Assembly: GCF_000213255.1 (NCBI RefSeq)
Contig: NC_015520.1
Span: forward strand, 1,446,001-1,510,000
Origin: Mahella australiensis 50-1 BON
GTDB taxonomy: Bacteria; Bacillota; Clostridia; Mahellales; Mahellaceae
DNA length: 64,000 nucleotides
Reading direction: 5' to 3'
The notes below the pieces were generated by a model that saw only the letters and a list, made by a program, of their open reading frames with translations, had not been told where the DNA came from and did no database searches. This document shows positions 25,767 to 34,582 of the stretch, piece by piece; the stretch's first letter is position 1; each line of letters begins with the position of its first letter. Both the position numbers and the translations under genes were made by a program.

Positions 25767-26051
25767 ATGTGCTTAAATATGATGAAAAAGAGTTTATACA
25801 TAGCGGCAATAGTTATAGGCATACTGCTACTGACCATTATCCCCTCTTTGCCCGAGCGTACATCGGCGCAAAATGAGAAGAACTATCAATTGGTATATGT
25901 GGAGACAGGCGACTCGCTTTGGTCTTTAGCCAAGAGATATGTTCCTAAAGACAAAGAAATACGCAAATTTATATACGAGATAAGGCAATTAAACGATATA
26001 GATCCATCTAAACTGCGGCCCGGCGAATTGTTGAAGATACCTGTGCCTTAA
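25767..26051 (+). CDS. yneA: LysM-domain cell-division suppressor, YneA-like
   Basis: 94 aa from ATG 25767; GGAGG is 11-12 nt upstream. The longer frame to 25719 includes the ribosome site and is rejected. One transmembrane segment (SLYIAAIVIGILLLTIIPSL) near the N-terminus is followed by an extracellular LysM domain (YVETGDSLWSLAKRYVP ... LRPGELLKIPVP). This is the layout of Bacillus YneA, which halts septation during SOS. The divergent pairing with lexA and LexA boxes over its promoter support the same role. Confidence 0.88.
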   Translation: MCLNMMKKSLYIAAIVIGILLLTIIPSLPERTSAQNEKNYQLVYVETGDSLWSLAKRYVPKDKEIRKFIYEIRQLNDIDPSKLRPGELLKIPVP

Positions 26052-26057
26052 TTGGGG

Positions 26058-27038
26058 TTACTTATCATGCTCTGTTTCCTGCGATAATGGGTTACTATTT
26101 ACGGCATGACGTACCATATCATTATCGACATGGGTATATATCTGGGTAGTAGATATATTTTCATGGCCCAGAAGTTGCTGCAGCGTCCTTATGTCTATAT
26201 CACCGTATTTATACATTAGTGTGGCCGCTGTGTGGCGTAGCTTATGCGTAGAATATTTGGTACTGTCCAGACCTGCATTTGATATGTATTTTTTAACTAT
26301 ATACTGAACCGTTTTAGGGCTTATTCGTTTTTTCAATTTACTTAAAAACAGTGCCTCCCTATCCTTTACCCCATCATGCGGCCGCGTTTTTAAATAAGTT
26401 TCTATAGCATTTAGGCATGCTTCATTGAGATAAACTGTGCGTTCTTTATTACCTTTACCTATCACACGCAAGGTATCTTCTTTGATATCGCCTATATTTA
26501 TACCGACCAGCTCTGACAAACGCAGTCCACAGTTTAGAAATAATGTAAGTATAGCGTAATCCCGCTCCTTAAAAGGCCCGTCTACCGAAGCTAACAATTC
26601 CCGGCTTTCCTCTAAAGAAAGATATACAGGATTTCGAGAGCCCACTTTAGGGCTTTCCAATTCAATAGCCGGATTTACAGATAAAAGTTTAGCCTTATTA
26701 GTAAGATACTTAAAAAACGTGCGTATACTAGCCACCTTACGCGCTCTGCTACGTGCATTGTTATGCTTCTGGTTTGAGAGAAATGATATATAAGCGTAGA
26801 GATCGCTTAGTTGCACGCTTTTCACGATGGATAAATCTATATCTCGGATGTCTATAGATCTTATATCCTCGCTTTCATCTACCATACCGCGCCTTATTTT
26901 TAAAAAACGGAAGAATGTACGCAGGTCATAAAAGTACTCCTTTACCGTATTAGGGGATTTACCCTGGACATTTTCCAAATATATAAGAAAATCGTTTATT
27001 ATATCAGGCGTATCATTTATCTGCATCCTATACCCCAT
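26058..27038 (-). CDS. xerC: tyrosine recombinase, XerC/XerD-like
   Basis: 326 aa. An N-terminal SAM-like core-binding domain (FLIYLENVQGKSPNTVKEYFYDLRTFFRFL) is followed by the catalytic domain with Arg in NCGLRLSELVG, Lys in GKGNKERTV, HxxR in HKLRHTAATLM, His in LGHENISTTQIYTHV and the Tyr nucleophile in the same block. It is full length. Its place beside lexA and rnhA, with no attachment site or phage genes, favours a chromosome-dimer-resolution or housekeeping Xer enzyme over a prophage integrase. The symbol is by family; XerD function is possible. Confidence 0.85.
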   Translation of the reverse strand: MGYRMQINDTPDIINDFLIYLENVQGKSPNTVKEYFYDLRTFFRFLKIRRGMVDESEDIRSIDIRDIDLSIVKSVQLSDLYAYISFLSNQKHNNARSRARKVASIRTFFKYLTNKAKLLSVNPAIELESPKVGSRNPVYLSLEESRELLASVDGPFKERDYAILTLFLNCGLRLSELVGINIGDIKEDTLRVIGKGNKERTVYLNEACLNAIETYLKTRPHDGVKDREALFLSKLKKRISPKTVQYIVKKYISNAGLDSTKYSTHKLRHTAATLMYKYGDIDIRTLQQLLGHENISTTQIYTHVDNDMVRHAVNSNPLSQETEHDK

Positions 27039-27058
27039 CTTCCATTACAAAATACAAT

Positions 27059-27487
27059 TTACCTTATAGCGTTTTTAGCGAGTTCATCGCATCTGTTGTT
27101 ATATTCGTTATCGCTATGCCCTTTTACTTTTACCCATTTAATCTCGTGCATTTTAGTTAACTCTACAAGCCTTTCCCATAAATCTTTATTTTCAACGGGA
27201 TCACCGCTTATAGTTTTCCATCCGTTTCTCATCCATTTGTTGACCCAGTGCTGATTAAAGGCATTGATCAAATATGCACTGTCGGAGTATAGCTCTACGT
27301 AGCACGGTTCCTTCAGTGCTTCCAAGGCCTTTATCGCTGCTGTCAGTTCCATACGGTTGTTCGTAGTCAGAGGTTCTCCGCCATATATTTCTTTTACACA
27401 ACCTTTGTAATCTAATATGGCGGCCCATCCGCCCGGTCCGGGGTTGTTTGTACAAGCACCATCGGTATATATAGTTACTTTTTTCAA
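27059..27487 (-). CDS. rnhA: ribonuclease HI
   Basis: 142 aa. The four catalytic acids are visible in YTDGACTNNPGPGGWAA (Asp), RMELTAAI (Glu), LYSDSAYLI (Asp) and NNRCDELAKNAI (Asp). The basic handle region WVNKWMRNGWK is present as in E. coli RNase HI. It degrades the RNA strand of RNA-DNA hybrids. The start codon is 5 nt after the proC stop, so it is cotranscribed with proC. Confidence 0.95.
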   Translation of the reverse strand: MKKVTIYTDGACTNNPGPGGWAAILDYKGCVKEIYGGEPLTTNNRMELTAAIKALEALKEPCYVELYSDSAYLINAFNQHWVNKWMRNGWKTISGDPVENKDLWERLVELTKMHEIKWVKVKGHSDNEYNNRCDELAKNAIR

Positions 27488-27492
27488 TAGTT

Positions 27493-28293
27493 CTACTTCT
27501 CCATATATCTTGATTTTTCAGCGCATGCTTTAACGGCTCGCATTACTATGCCGCGAAATCCACCCTGTTCCAATGCATATATGGCATCTATAGTGGTTCC
27601 CGCCGGTGAAGATACCATATCCTTAAGTTTACCTGGATGTTCTCCGGTTTCCAATACCATAGCCGCAGAACCAAGCAATGTTTGGGCTGCTAATGTATAC
27701 GCCTTATTCCTTGGCAAGCCCTCCATGACACCGGCATCAGCAAGTGCTTCTATAAACATAAAAGCATAAGCTGGGCCGCTGCCGCTTATAGCAGTTACAG
27801 CATCCATTAGCTTCTCTTCAATTATATCGACCTTGCCTAAGGCGGCAAATATCGTCTCCACTTTCTTCGCTGTACTTTCATCTATATTTGATGGCACAGC
27901 TATGGCAGACATGCCCATGCCTATGAGCGCTGGAGTATTAGGCATAACGCGTACAACCTTTATGTCTCTATCAAAAAAGCTTTTTATGTACTTTATGGAT
28001 ATACCAGCAGCTATAGATACCACTATGGTATCGAGTGCTATAACATCCCTCAATTGCTTTAATACCGGTTCATAAACACCAGGTTTTATGGCAAGTATTA
28101 TTATATGGGCCGATTCAGCTAATGCCTTATTATTCTTAGTTATATCAACACCCAATCCTTGCAAAGGAACTAGTTTGTTATCATCGATATCGCTGACTAT
28201 TATGTCGTTCGGTTGTACCAATTCGGCTTTCAATATGCCTTTTATTATAGCCGTTGCCATATTGCCAGCTCCTATAAGACCTATTTTATACAC
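27493..28293 (-). CDS. proC: pyrroline-5-carboxylate reductase
   Basis: 266 aa. An N-terminal NAD(P) motif (IGLIGAGNMATAIIKGIL), VVRVMPNTPALIGMGMSA, and the family signature block AISGSGPAYAFMFIEALADAGV are present, with LKDMVSSPAGTTIDAIYALEQGGFRG at the C-terminal side in its usual place. It reduces pyrroline-5-carboxylate to proline. GGAGAT lies upstream of the ATG. The partner genes proA and proB are at the far right end of the window, 34 kb away. Confidence 0.95.
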   Translation of the reverse strand: MYKIGLIGAGNMATAIIKGILKAELVQPNDIIVSDIDDNKLVPLQGLGVDITKNNKALAESAHIIILAIKPGVYEPVLKQLRDVIALDTIVVSIAAGISIKYIKSFFDRDIKVVRVMPNTPALIGMGMSAIAVPSNIDESTAKKVETIFAALGKVDIIEEKLMDAVTAISGSGPAYAFMFIEALADAGVMEGLPRNKAYTLAAQTLLGSAAMVLETGEHPGKLKDMVSSPAGTTIDAIYALEQGGFRGIVMRAVKACAEKSRYMEK

Positions 28294-28313
28294 GACTATA
28301 TCATCTCCTATTG

Positions 28314-30065
28314 TTATATTACAGCAGCCTTTCCGTTATACACAAAGCCATGTTGTGGATCTACTGTTACCCATATCCCATCAGTCAATGTTTCGGTAGC
28401 TTCTTGGGCTCCCACTATAACTGGTATCTCTAGTGTCAGTCCAACTACAGCGGCATGTGAGGCTATGCCGCCCTCTTCGGTTATAATTGCCGAGGCTCTG
28501 CGCATGAATGGCAATAACGTATTGTCGGTAGACTTAGCCACTAATATATCGCCATCCTTGAATTTGGTCTTTGCATCCATATAGTTTTTTATAGAGCATA
28601 CTCTGCCATATACAGCTTTAACACCGAATCCCACGCCCTTGACAAGTATATCTCCAGCTATATGGACCTTTATAAGATTGGTAGTGCCACTTACTCCTAC
28701 TGGAACACCTGCCGTGATAACGACCAGATCTCCGCTGCTTATCAGTTCAGATTCCAAAGCGATATCGACTGATTGTTCTATCATTTCGTCTGTACCTTCC
28801 ATCTGAGAGGCCAAAAACGGCACTACGCCCCATACCAACGATAATTTATTGTACACCATTTCGCTTATAGTGGTCGCTATTATCGGAGCCACCGGCCTGT
28901 ATTTGGCCACCATTCTTGCAGTATAGCCTGACTTTGTAGCGGTTATTATGGCTCTGGCACCTAGGTCCCGTGCTATAGTACATGTAGCATGGCTTATAGC
29001 GTTTGTAATGCTAGCTGAGGATATAGCCTTATCATAAAAAGCAGCATCACAGTTAAGCGAGCGTTCGACCCTTTCGGCTATGCGTATCATGGTAGTTAGA
29101 GCCTCTACGGGATATTTACCTGATGCTGTTTCTCCCGATAACATTATAGCGTCGGCCCCCTCGTATATAGCGTTGGCCACATCGGTGGCCTCAGCTCGCG
29201 TGGGCCGCGGATTACGTATCATGGAATCGAGCATTTGGGTAGCTATTATGACCGGTTTACCGGCATCACGGCACTTGGATATAATGGCCTTTTGTACTAC
29301 CGGAACATCTTCTGTAGGTATCTCTACGCCGAGGTCTCCTCTTGCTATCATTATACCATCAGCCACAGCCATTATATCATCCAGATTGTTGATTCCCTCT
29401 TGATTCTCTATTTTAGCTATTATCTGTACATCATAGGCATTATTATCTTCGAGAATCCTTTTAATCTCCAATACATCTTCGGCTCTACGTATGAAAGAAG
29501 CTGCTATGGTATCTATGCCTTTCTCTACGCCGAATTTAATATCGTCTATATCTTTTTGAGTCACCGAAGGCAACTGTATAGATATACCAGGAGCATTAAC
29601 ACTTTTTTTGCTGCTTATTAGGCCGCTATTCATGACCGTACAATGGATATCTGTACCTTCGATATCTTTTACCCTCAGCTCTATCAATCCGTCATCTAAT
29701 AGCAATTTATCGCCTTGTTTAATATCTTTGGTCAAACCGGCGTAATTTACCGATACTATAGAATTGTCGCCCTCTATATCCCTTGTGGCTAGCGTGAACG
29801 ACTGACCTTCTCTTAGTTCTACGGGCTCGATTTTAAATTTACCCAATCGCATTTCCGGACCTTTTGTATCCAATATGATCGATAGCGGTATATTATGGCT
29901 TCGCCTGGCGTCTTTTGCCATGTCTATACGCTTTCCGTGTTCCTCATAAGAGCCGTGAGAAAAATTAAGCCGTATGGCATTCGTACCGTGTGCTATCAAT
30001 CGTTCGAATATCGCTTTATCGTCGCTGGCCGGCCCTATAGTGCATATTATCTTAGTCTTACGCAT
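28314..30065 (-). CDS. pyk: pyruvate kinase with C-terminal PEP-utilising domain
   Basis: 583 aa from ATG 30065 (MRKTKIICTIGPAS), with GGAG 9 nt upstream; an in-frame TTG 15 nt earlier spans the ribosome site. The catalytic barrel has LNFSHGSYEEH, LLDDGLIEL, KIENQEGI, MIARGDLGVEIP and KPVIIATQMLDSM. After residue 475 there is an extra PEP-utilising domain (VAKSTDN..LPFMRRASAIITEEGGIASHAAVVGLTL), as in Bacillus and clostridial enzymes. It converts PEP and ADP to pyruvate and ATP in glycolysis. Confidence 0.96.
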   Translation of the reverse strand: MRKTKIICTIGPASDDKAIFERLIAHGTNAIRLNFSHGSYEEHGKRIDMAKDARRSHNIPLSIILDTKGPEMRLGKFKIEPVELREGQSFTLATRDIEGDNSIVSVNYAGLTKDIKQGDKLLLDDGLIELRVKDIEGTDIHCTVMNSGLISSKKSVNAPGISIQLPSVTQKDIDDIKFGVEKGIDTIAASFIRRAEDVLEIKRILEDNNAYDVQIIAKIENQEGINNLDDIMAVADGIMIARGDLGVEIPTEDVPVVQKAIISKCRDAGKPVIIATQMLDSMIRNPRPTRAEATDVANAIYEGADAIMLSGETASGKYPVEALTTMIRIAERVERSLNCDAAFYDKAISSASITNAISHATCTIARDLGARAIITATKSGYTARMVAKYRPVAPIIATTISEMVYNKLSLVWGVVPFLASQMEGTDEMIEQSVDIALESELISSGDLVVITAGVPVGVSGTTNLIKVHIAGDILVKGVGFGVKAVYGRVCSIKNYMDAKTKFKDGDILVAKSTDNTLLPFMRRASAIITEEGGIASHAAVVGLTLEIPVIVGAQEATETLTDGIWVTVDPQHGFVYNGKAAVI

Positions 30066-30134
30066 AATGTAAAGCTCCAATTCGCTAATTTAATTTACAG
30101 ATATAATTATAGCACAAAAGAGCCACTATAGGTA

Positions 30135-30665
30135 CTAAAGTTCTATCCCTTTACGCGCCGTAACGCCTTTGTCATAATAATGCTTTATAGGTTTCATCTC
30201 TGTTATGAGGTCTGCTAGATCTGCTATTTCATCCGGCACATTGCGGCCGGTTAGCACCAATTCTATGTTATCCGGTTTTGAGCGCATAAGTTCCACTACT
30301 TCTGAAACGTTTATAAAACCGCTATGTATGGCCGCCATAATCTCATCCAGTATAAGTATGTCGCATGCATTTCCCTGTATCACCTGTTTAGAGAAGTCGA
30401 AACCGCGGCTTATATCCTGCCTGAGCTGTGCTAATTCATCATCGCTCATATCGCTTATAAATTTATGCGATGACTCGAAGCGATATATGGTAAACTCTGG
30501 GGCCAAACGTTGAGCAGAATGAAGCTCACCGCTATCTACACCTTTAAGAAACTGAATCATTATAACCTTTAGGCCCCGCCCTACTGCCCGCAGTGCCAAT
30601 CCCAAAGCCGCTGTAGTTTTACCTTTACCGTTGCCTGTATATATCTGAATATAGCCCTTCTTCAT
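30135..30665 (-). CDS. cobO: cob(I)yrinic acid a,c-diamide adenosyltransferase
   Basis: 176 aa, CobO/BtuR family. The P-loop GNGKGKTTAALGLALRAVG is near residue 13, followed by VIMIQFLKG, LILDEIMAAI and VLTGRNVPDEIADLADLITEM. It adenosylates the cobalt of corrinoids for coenzyme B12 synthesis or salvage. No other cobalamin genes and no B12 riboswitch are seen here, so it may serve salvage. AAGGAGGGTC is upstream of the ATG. Confidence 0.93.
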   Translation of the reverse strand: MKKGYIQIYTGNGKGKTTAALGLALRAVGRGLKVIMIQFLKGVDSGELHSAQRLAPEFTIYRFESSHKFISDMSDDELAQLRQDISRGFDFSKQVIQGNACDILILDEIMAAIHSGFINVSEVVELMRSKPDNIELVLTGRNVPDEIADLADLITEMKPIKHYYDKGVTARKGIEL

Positions 30666-30709
30666 AAGACCCTCCTTAGCTAAACGATAACAACTATATT
30701 ATACCATAA

Positions 30710-31825
30710 TCAGCTGGATGTGCCTATGCGATTTATATTTATATCGGCGGATATATTTACATCTACATCAGGATATATGCTTTTCCAACCGATATTGTTA
30801 TAATAATCCGGATATTCTATTTTGACGCATCGGCCTAACCCTAGGGGATCGGACTGATATTCTTTCTGCAATTTTCTCATTACATCATTCATATCGCTTA
30901 TAAGTTCCCGTTCCAATGCTTGCTCTTCACGTCCTATATCGCTCTCGCTCAACGGTCGCGTAACTTTATGCTCTATCAGATCGGCATCGCCCTTTACCTT
31001 CATATCTATAGATAGTTTATCCCCATTCAATCTACATTTTATATCGTTGCTAATGCCATGTATATTGACAGTGGAATAAACATCATCGTTCTCTGTCGAT
31101 TTAAAGCTTTTATACGTTAGATTTACGCTCTTTGCTTTATTGCTCATCATCATAAAAACCATGGCCCCATCGTTTAACAAGTTGCCTTTATATTTATCAT
31201 CGGCAAAAACCGCTATTCCCCGGGCAATCAATCCATCCTTGCTTTTGGTTGCCTCTATATAAGGCAATACCGGGTCGCTGTCTTTATCGACAGTTTTGCC
31301 AAATAAATCTACTACGGTTACCAAAGGTACCTTGGATAACCTTCGGTTTTTCTCTAAAAGTTGGGTTAAATACAATGCTATGAATGGATCTTGTTTAAGC
31401 TGAATATTGAGCAGTTCTTCCGCTTTACCCTTTGCAACCGTTACGTACATGTCATTTCTTATAGACGGATTGCGCACAAAGGTGTCCAGATATTCTGAAA
31501 TACCGTTTTTTGCGGCCTGTTCTCCTATAACCAACACGCGGTCATGGGCCACCGATATTATTTGATGGCTTTTAGCCTGCATATCATTTATGGTTTCGTC
31601 TATAGAATGCCCCTGGCTTGATAAAATCTGTAGCTGCTCTTTGGCGCCTTCGGTTAACGTGGGAGCAGTCAATGTCACCGTCACCATATTGGACTGCCCT
31701 TCTGCCGTATCTATACCTATACCGTAACTCATATACATATCCTGGAGCTGTTTGGCATCCCAGCATCCCGTTAATGTCAATGATAATGCCAACATAATCG
31801 CTACGCCAATAACACAGCGCTTCAT
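30710..31825 (-). CDS. gerC: spore germination lipoprotein, GerC family
   Basis: 371 aa, Ger(x)C family. The signal peptide with lipobox LTLTGCWD places the Cys at about residue 21, as in GerAC proteins. N-terminal family blocks CWDAKQLQDMYMSYGIGID and VTVTLTAPT and the HDRVLVIGEQAAKNGISEYLDTFVRNPSIRNDMYV region follow. It anchors to the spore inner membrane and works with GerA and GerB in the germinant receptor. Its start overlaps the gerB stop by 4 nt. Confidence 0.93.
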   Translation of the reverse strand: MKRCVIGVAIMLALSLTLTGCWDAKQLQDMYMSYGIGIDTAEGQSNMVTVTLTAPTLTEGAKEQLQILSSQGHSIDETINDMQAKSHQIISVAHDRVLVIGEQAAKNGISEYLDTFVRNPSIRNDMYVTVAKGKAEELLNIQLKQDPFIALYLTQLLEKNRRLSKVPLVTVVDLFGKTVDKDSDPVLPYIEATKSKDGLIARGIAVFADDKYKGNLLNDGAMVFMMMSNKAKSVNLTYKSFKSTENDDVYSTVNIHGISNDIKCRLNGDKLSIDMKVKGDADLIEHKVTRPLSESDIGREEQALERELISDMNDVMRKLQKEYQSDPLGLGRCVKIEYPDYYNNIGWKSIYPDVDVNISADININRIGTSS

Positions 31826-32937
31826 GCTTTATCGCCATCCTTTGTGCCAATATGCCTTATAGTAGCTACGATAGCCAATATAGCAGGCATCAGCATAGCG
31901 ACCGCTATACCCATATAAGATATATAAAGCATATATGTTGCCACTTCTATGCTGTTTTTTGGTATTTCAGCTATAAAGTAAACAGCTATAGCCAACATCC
32001 AACCGATATTCCTACCATATTTGGGTTTAAGACTCAATAGCTGCGATATGCTTAGTACGGCACTATAAAACGCAATGCCTATAGTCATAAATATATTAAA
32101 CGTCCAAAAGAAAGCAAAGAATAAATCTACTCTCTCAAAAAACGGAAAACGCTCACTTTTTATATAATATATAGTAGGATAATTTATATATTTAAGTATC
32201 TCAGTACCCATAACACCTATTATAGCTATTACTACCAATGTATATAAAACAACATTGCTGCTTATGCACATGGCGGATGTTCGAAATATTTTTTTGGTAT
32301 CGCTTATAAAAGCCGATGCTATAAATAATACCTCAAAGCCGTAAAAACTATATAACGCTGGTATACTACCCTTAATTATGCTGACATAACCGCTTTGTAA
32401 GATGGGCTTAAGATTGTTTATCTCTATACGCGTAGCCGGGGGTATAAGTAATATTATAAATGGGGCCACTAGAAATAATATAACCTCACTCGTACGCGCT
32501 ATGGTTTTTATACCGCCTTGAGACATATATATAACCAGGAATAATGTTATTATCAGAAGGCTTTCAATGGGAGTATTCGGAAGAAACCATGTGGATATAA
32601 AGTCGACCATTACACGCAACACAAGTGCCGCTATAAGGATCTCAAACGATATATACGATATGTTTGCCATATTGCCAAGCAGCTTTCCGATTATCTTGGT
32701 AGAATAATCCACTAACGTATGGCCCGGGAACCGTCTTGATAATGAACTATAACACCATAAAAATGGTATGATGATAAGCCCGGCCAATAGCGTTGATATC
32801 CACGCATCTTGACCTGAAACCTTGGATACTGTCTTGGCTATGTTGAGCAAGCCCGTACCCAATATGCTATTTTCTAATATTGCAAACAATTGCCATAATG
32901 ATATGGAATTGTCTTTATTTAGATTAGGGTTTACCAC
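31822..32937 (-). CDS. gerB: spore germination permease, GerB family
   Basis: 371 aa, GerAB/APC-superfamily spore permease. About ten hydrophobic segments run through the protein, beginning SLWQLFAILENSILGTGLL and ending with a LMPAILAIVATIRHIG segment. It is the membrane channel-like subunit that binds the germinant. It is translationally coupled to gerA (7-nt overlap) and gerC (4-nt overlap). The germinant cannot be predicted from sequence. Confidence 0.93.
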   Translation of the reverse strand: MVNPNLNKDNSISLWQLFAILENSILGTGLLNIAKTVSKVSGQDAWISTLLAGLIIIPFLWCYSSLSRRFPGHTLVDYSTKIIGKLLGNMANISYISFEILIAALVLRVMVDFISTWFLPNTPIESLLIITLFLVIYMSQGGIKTIARTSEVILFLVAPFIILLIPPATRIEINNLKPILQSGYVSIIKGSIPALYSFYGFEVLFIASAFISDTKKIFRTSAMCISSNVVLYTLVVIAIIGVMGTEILKYINYPTIYYIKSERFPFFERVDLFFAFFWTFNIFMTIGIAFYSAVLSISQLLSLKPKYGRNIGWMLAIAVYFIAEIPKNSIEVATYMLYISYMGIAVAMLMPAILAIVATIRHIGTKDGDKA

Positions 32938-34529
32938 CTGGTTCTCCTCCTCGATGACGCCACAGTGCTGCTACCCTGTCTTATAAGATTTCGATTTTCA
33001 GGTATCATGGGGCGCTTCTTCATAGCCCATAATGGCAAACGCACGATGGTATCCTTTATATCTGATAGCTTAAGCGGGGCCACAGGAGCCAGGTATGGTA
33101 TGCCGAAGCTCTCTAAACCTGCCAGATGGATTATAATAAACAGCCACATAACCGCTATACCAAATACGCCGAAAAAAGCGGCTGCTATCATAAGCGGAAA
33201 CCGTATAAAGCGTATAGAATAAGTGGTACTGTAATTTGGTGTAATGTATGCGCCTATGGCAGTTATAGCCACTATAATTATCATAGCGGGGCTGACCAAT
33301 TTGGCCGCTACAGCGGCCTGCCCTATGACCAGAGTGCCTATAATGCCTATAGTTTGCCCTATAGTGCCCGGCAGACGCGTCGTAGCCTCGCGCAATATCT
33401 CTATCACACCCTCCATAAGCAATGCTTCCAATATTGCCGGGAAGGGTACGCCCATGCGAGAACGGGCCAATGCCAGCACCAATTGCGTAGGTATCATTTC
33501 ATGATGATAAGTTAATACAGCCACGTAAAAAGACGGCAGTGATGTAGCTAAAAACAGACCTATTAGACGTATCAGTCGAACTGCCGTACCAAATATAGCT
33601 CGCTCATAATAATCTTCAGGAGACTGATAAAGTTGAGCAAAGGTAGCCGGCGCTATCAGGGCCATCGGCGTCCCATCGACTAGTATGGCTACTCGGCCTT
33701 CTAATAGGTTCCCGGCCACCTTATCCGGACGTTCCGTGGTCTGCATCTGGGGAAAAGGTGAAAAAGGGCTGTCTTCGATAAATTGTTCTATATAGCCGCT
33801 TTCAAATACAGCGTCGGTATCTATAGTATTAAGCCTTTTTTCAATCTCTTGAAGTAAAGTTTCATTTACTATATCGTCCATATAAGCTATAACTACATCG
33901 GTCTTAGTGCGTTTGCCCAGCTTAAACCCCTTCATTTTAAGCTTTGGATCTTTAATACGCCGCCTTATGAGCGCTGTGTTAAAGCGTACGGTTTCTGTAA
34001 AACCCTCTTTAGGTCCGCGTATCACATTTTCTGTGGTAGGTTCTTGGATACCGCGGTTTTCCCAGCCGCGGCTATTGAGTATAAGAGCAACAGGAAAGTT
34101 ATCTATAAACATAGCCGTATCGCCCGATAATATCGCGTTTACAATGCTCATTACGTTTTGATCCTCTTTTATTTCACCTACCGTTATGTTGAGCTGTTTT
34201 ATGATTTCGATATCGATGTTCGACATGGCATTTTTTTGATCTATGCGCGTAAAGTACATAAGCGGTTCCATTATTTCAAGATCTACGCTTTGGCGGTTTG
34301 CCAAACCGTCTACATATATTATGGCTGCCGGTAAAGGGTTATCCTTTCCTATTTGGAAACGGCGAAATATTACGTCGGAACAATCAGAAAATAGAGTCGC
34401 AAATAGGCTAATGTTATCTTCTAATTTGTTATATAAAGAAGTAGCTGATGGAGCTATCATAGCTGATGAAGTCTGTGTATTGGCTTTATCAGATTTATTC
34501 TTCTTGTGTTTTATAACCTTTATCGGCAT
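32931..34529 (-). CDS. gerA: spore germination receptor subunit, GerA family
   Basis: 532 aa. The N-terminal hydrophilic domain includes DVIFRRFQIG, NAILSGDTAMFID and the family block EPTTENVIRGPKEGFTETVRFNTALIRRRI. The C-terminal half has several membrane helices with SLPSFYVAVLTYHHEMIPTQL and RMGVPFPAILEALLMEGVIEILREA (split by key motifs). It is the first gene of a gerA-gerB-gerC operon. AGGAGG-like sequence precedes the ATG. Three overlapping or abutting genes with the standard order make this a complete receptor operon. Confidence 0.95.
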   Translation of the reverse strand: MPIKVIKHKKNKSDKANTQTSSAMIAPSATSLYNKLEDNISLFATLFSDCSDVIFRRFQIGKDNPLPAAIIYVDGLANRQSVDLEIMEPLMYFTRIDQKNAMSNIDIEIIKQLNITVGEIKEDQNVMSIVNAILSGDTAMFIDNFPVALILNSRGWENRGIQEPTTENVIRGPKEGFTETVRFNTALIRRRIKDPKLKMKGFKLGKRTKTDVVIAYMDDIVNETLLQEIEKRLNTIDTDAVFESGYIEQFIEDSPFSPFPQMQTTERPDKVAGNLLEGRVAILVDGTPMALIAPATFAQLYQSPEDYYERAIFGTAVRLIRLIGLFLATSLPSFYVAVLTYHHEMIPTQLVLALARSRMGVPFPAILEALLMEGVIEILREATTRLPGTIGQTIGIIGTLVIGQAAVAAKLVSPAMIIIVAITAIGAYITPNYSTTYSIRFIRFPLMIAAAFFGVFGIAVMWLFIIIHLAGLESFGIPYLAPVAPLKLSDIKDTIVRLPLWAMKKRPMIPENRNLIRQGSSTVASSRRRTRW

Positions 34530-34582
34530 TTAACTACCTCCAGCCTATATTTTATAACTAGTTTTGATAGGCTGAAGGTTTT

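Noticed and set aside
26058-27038. Prophage integrase
   Set aside because: The tyrosine recombinase sits among lexA, rnhA and proC with no attachment repeats or phage genes; a Xer-type role is more likely.
30666-30709. Cobalamin riboswitch near cobO
   Set aside because: The interval is too short and has no B12-box sequence.
34530-34582. Terminator between gerA and the flavoprotein gene
   Set aside because: AGCCTAT/ATAGGCT can pair, but the T-run is on the plus strand and displaced, and no plus-strand gene ends here.
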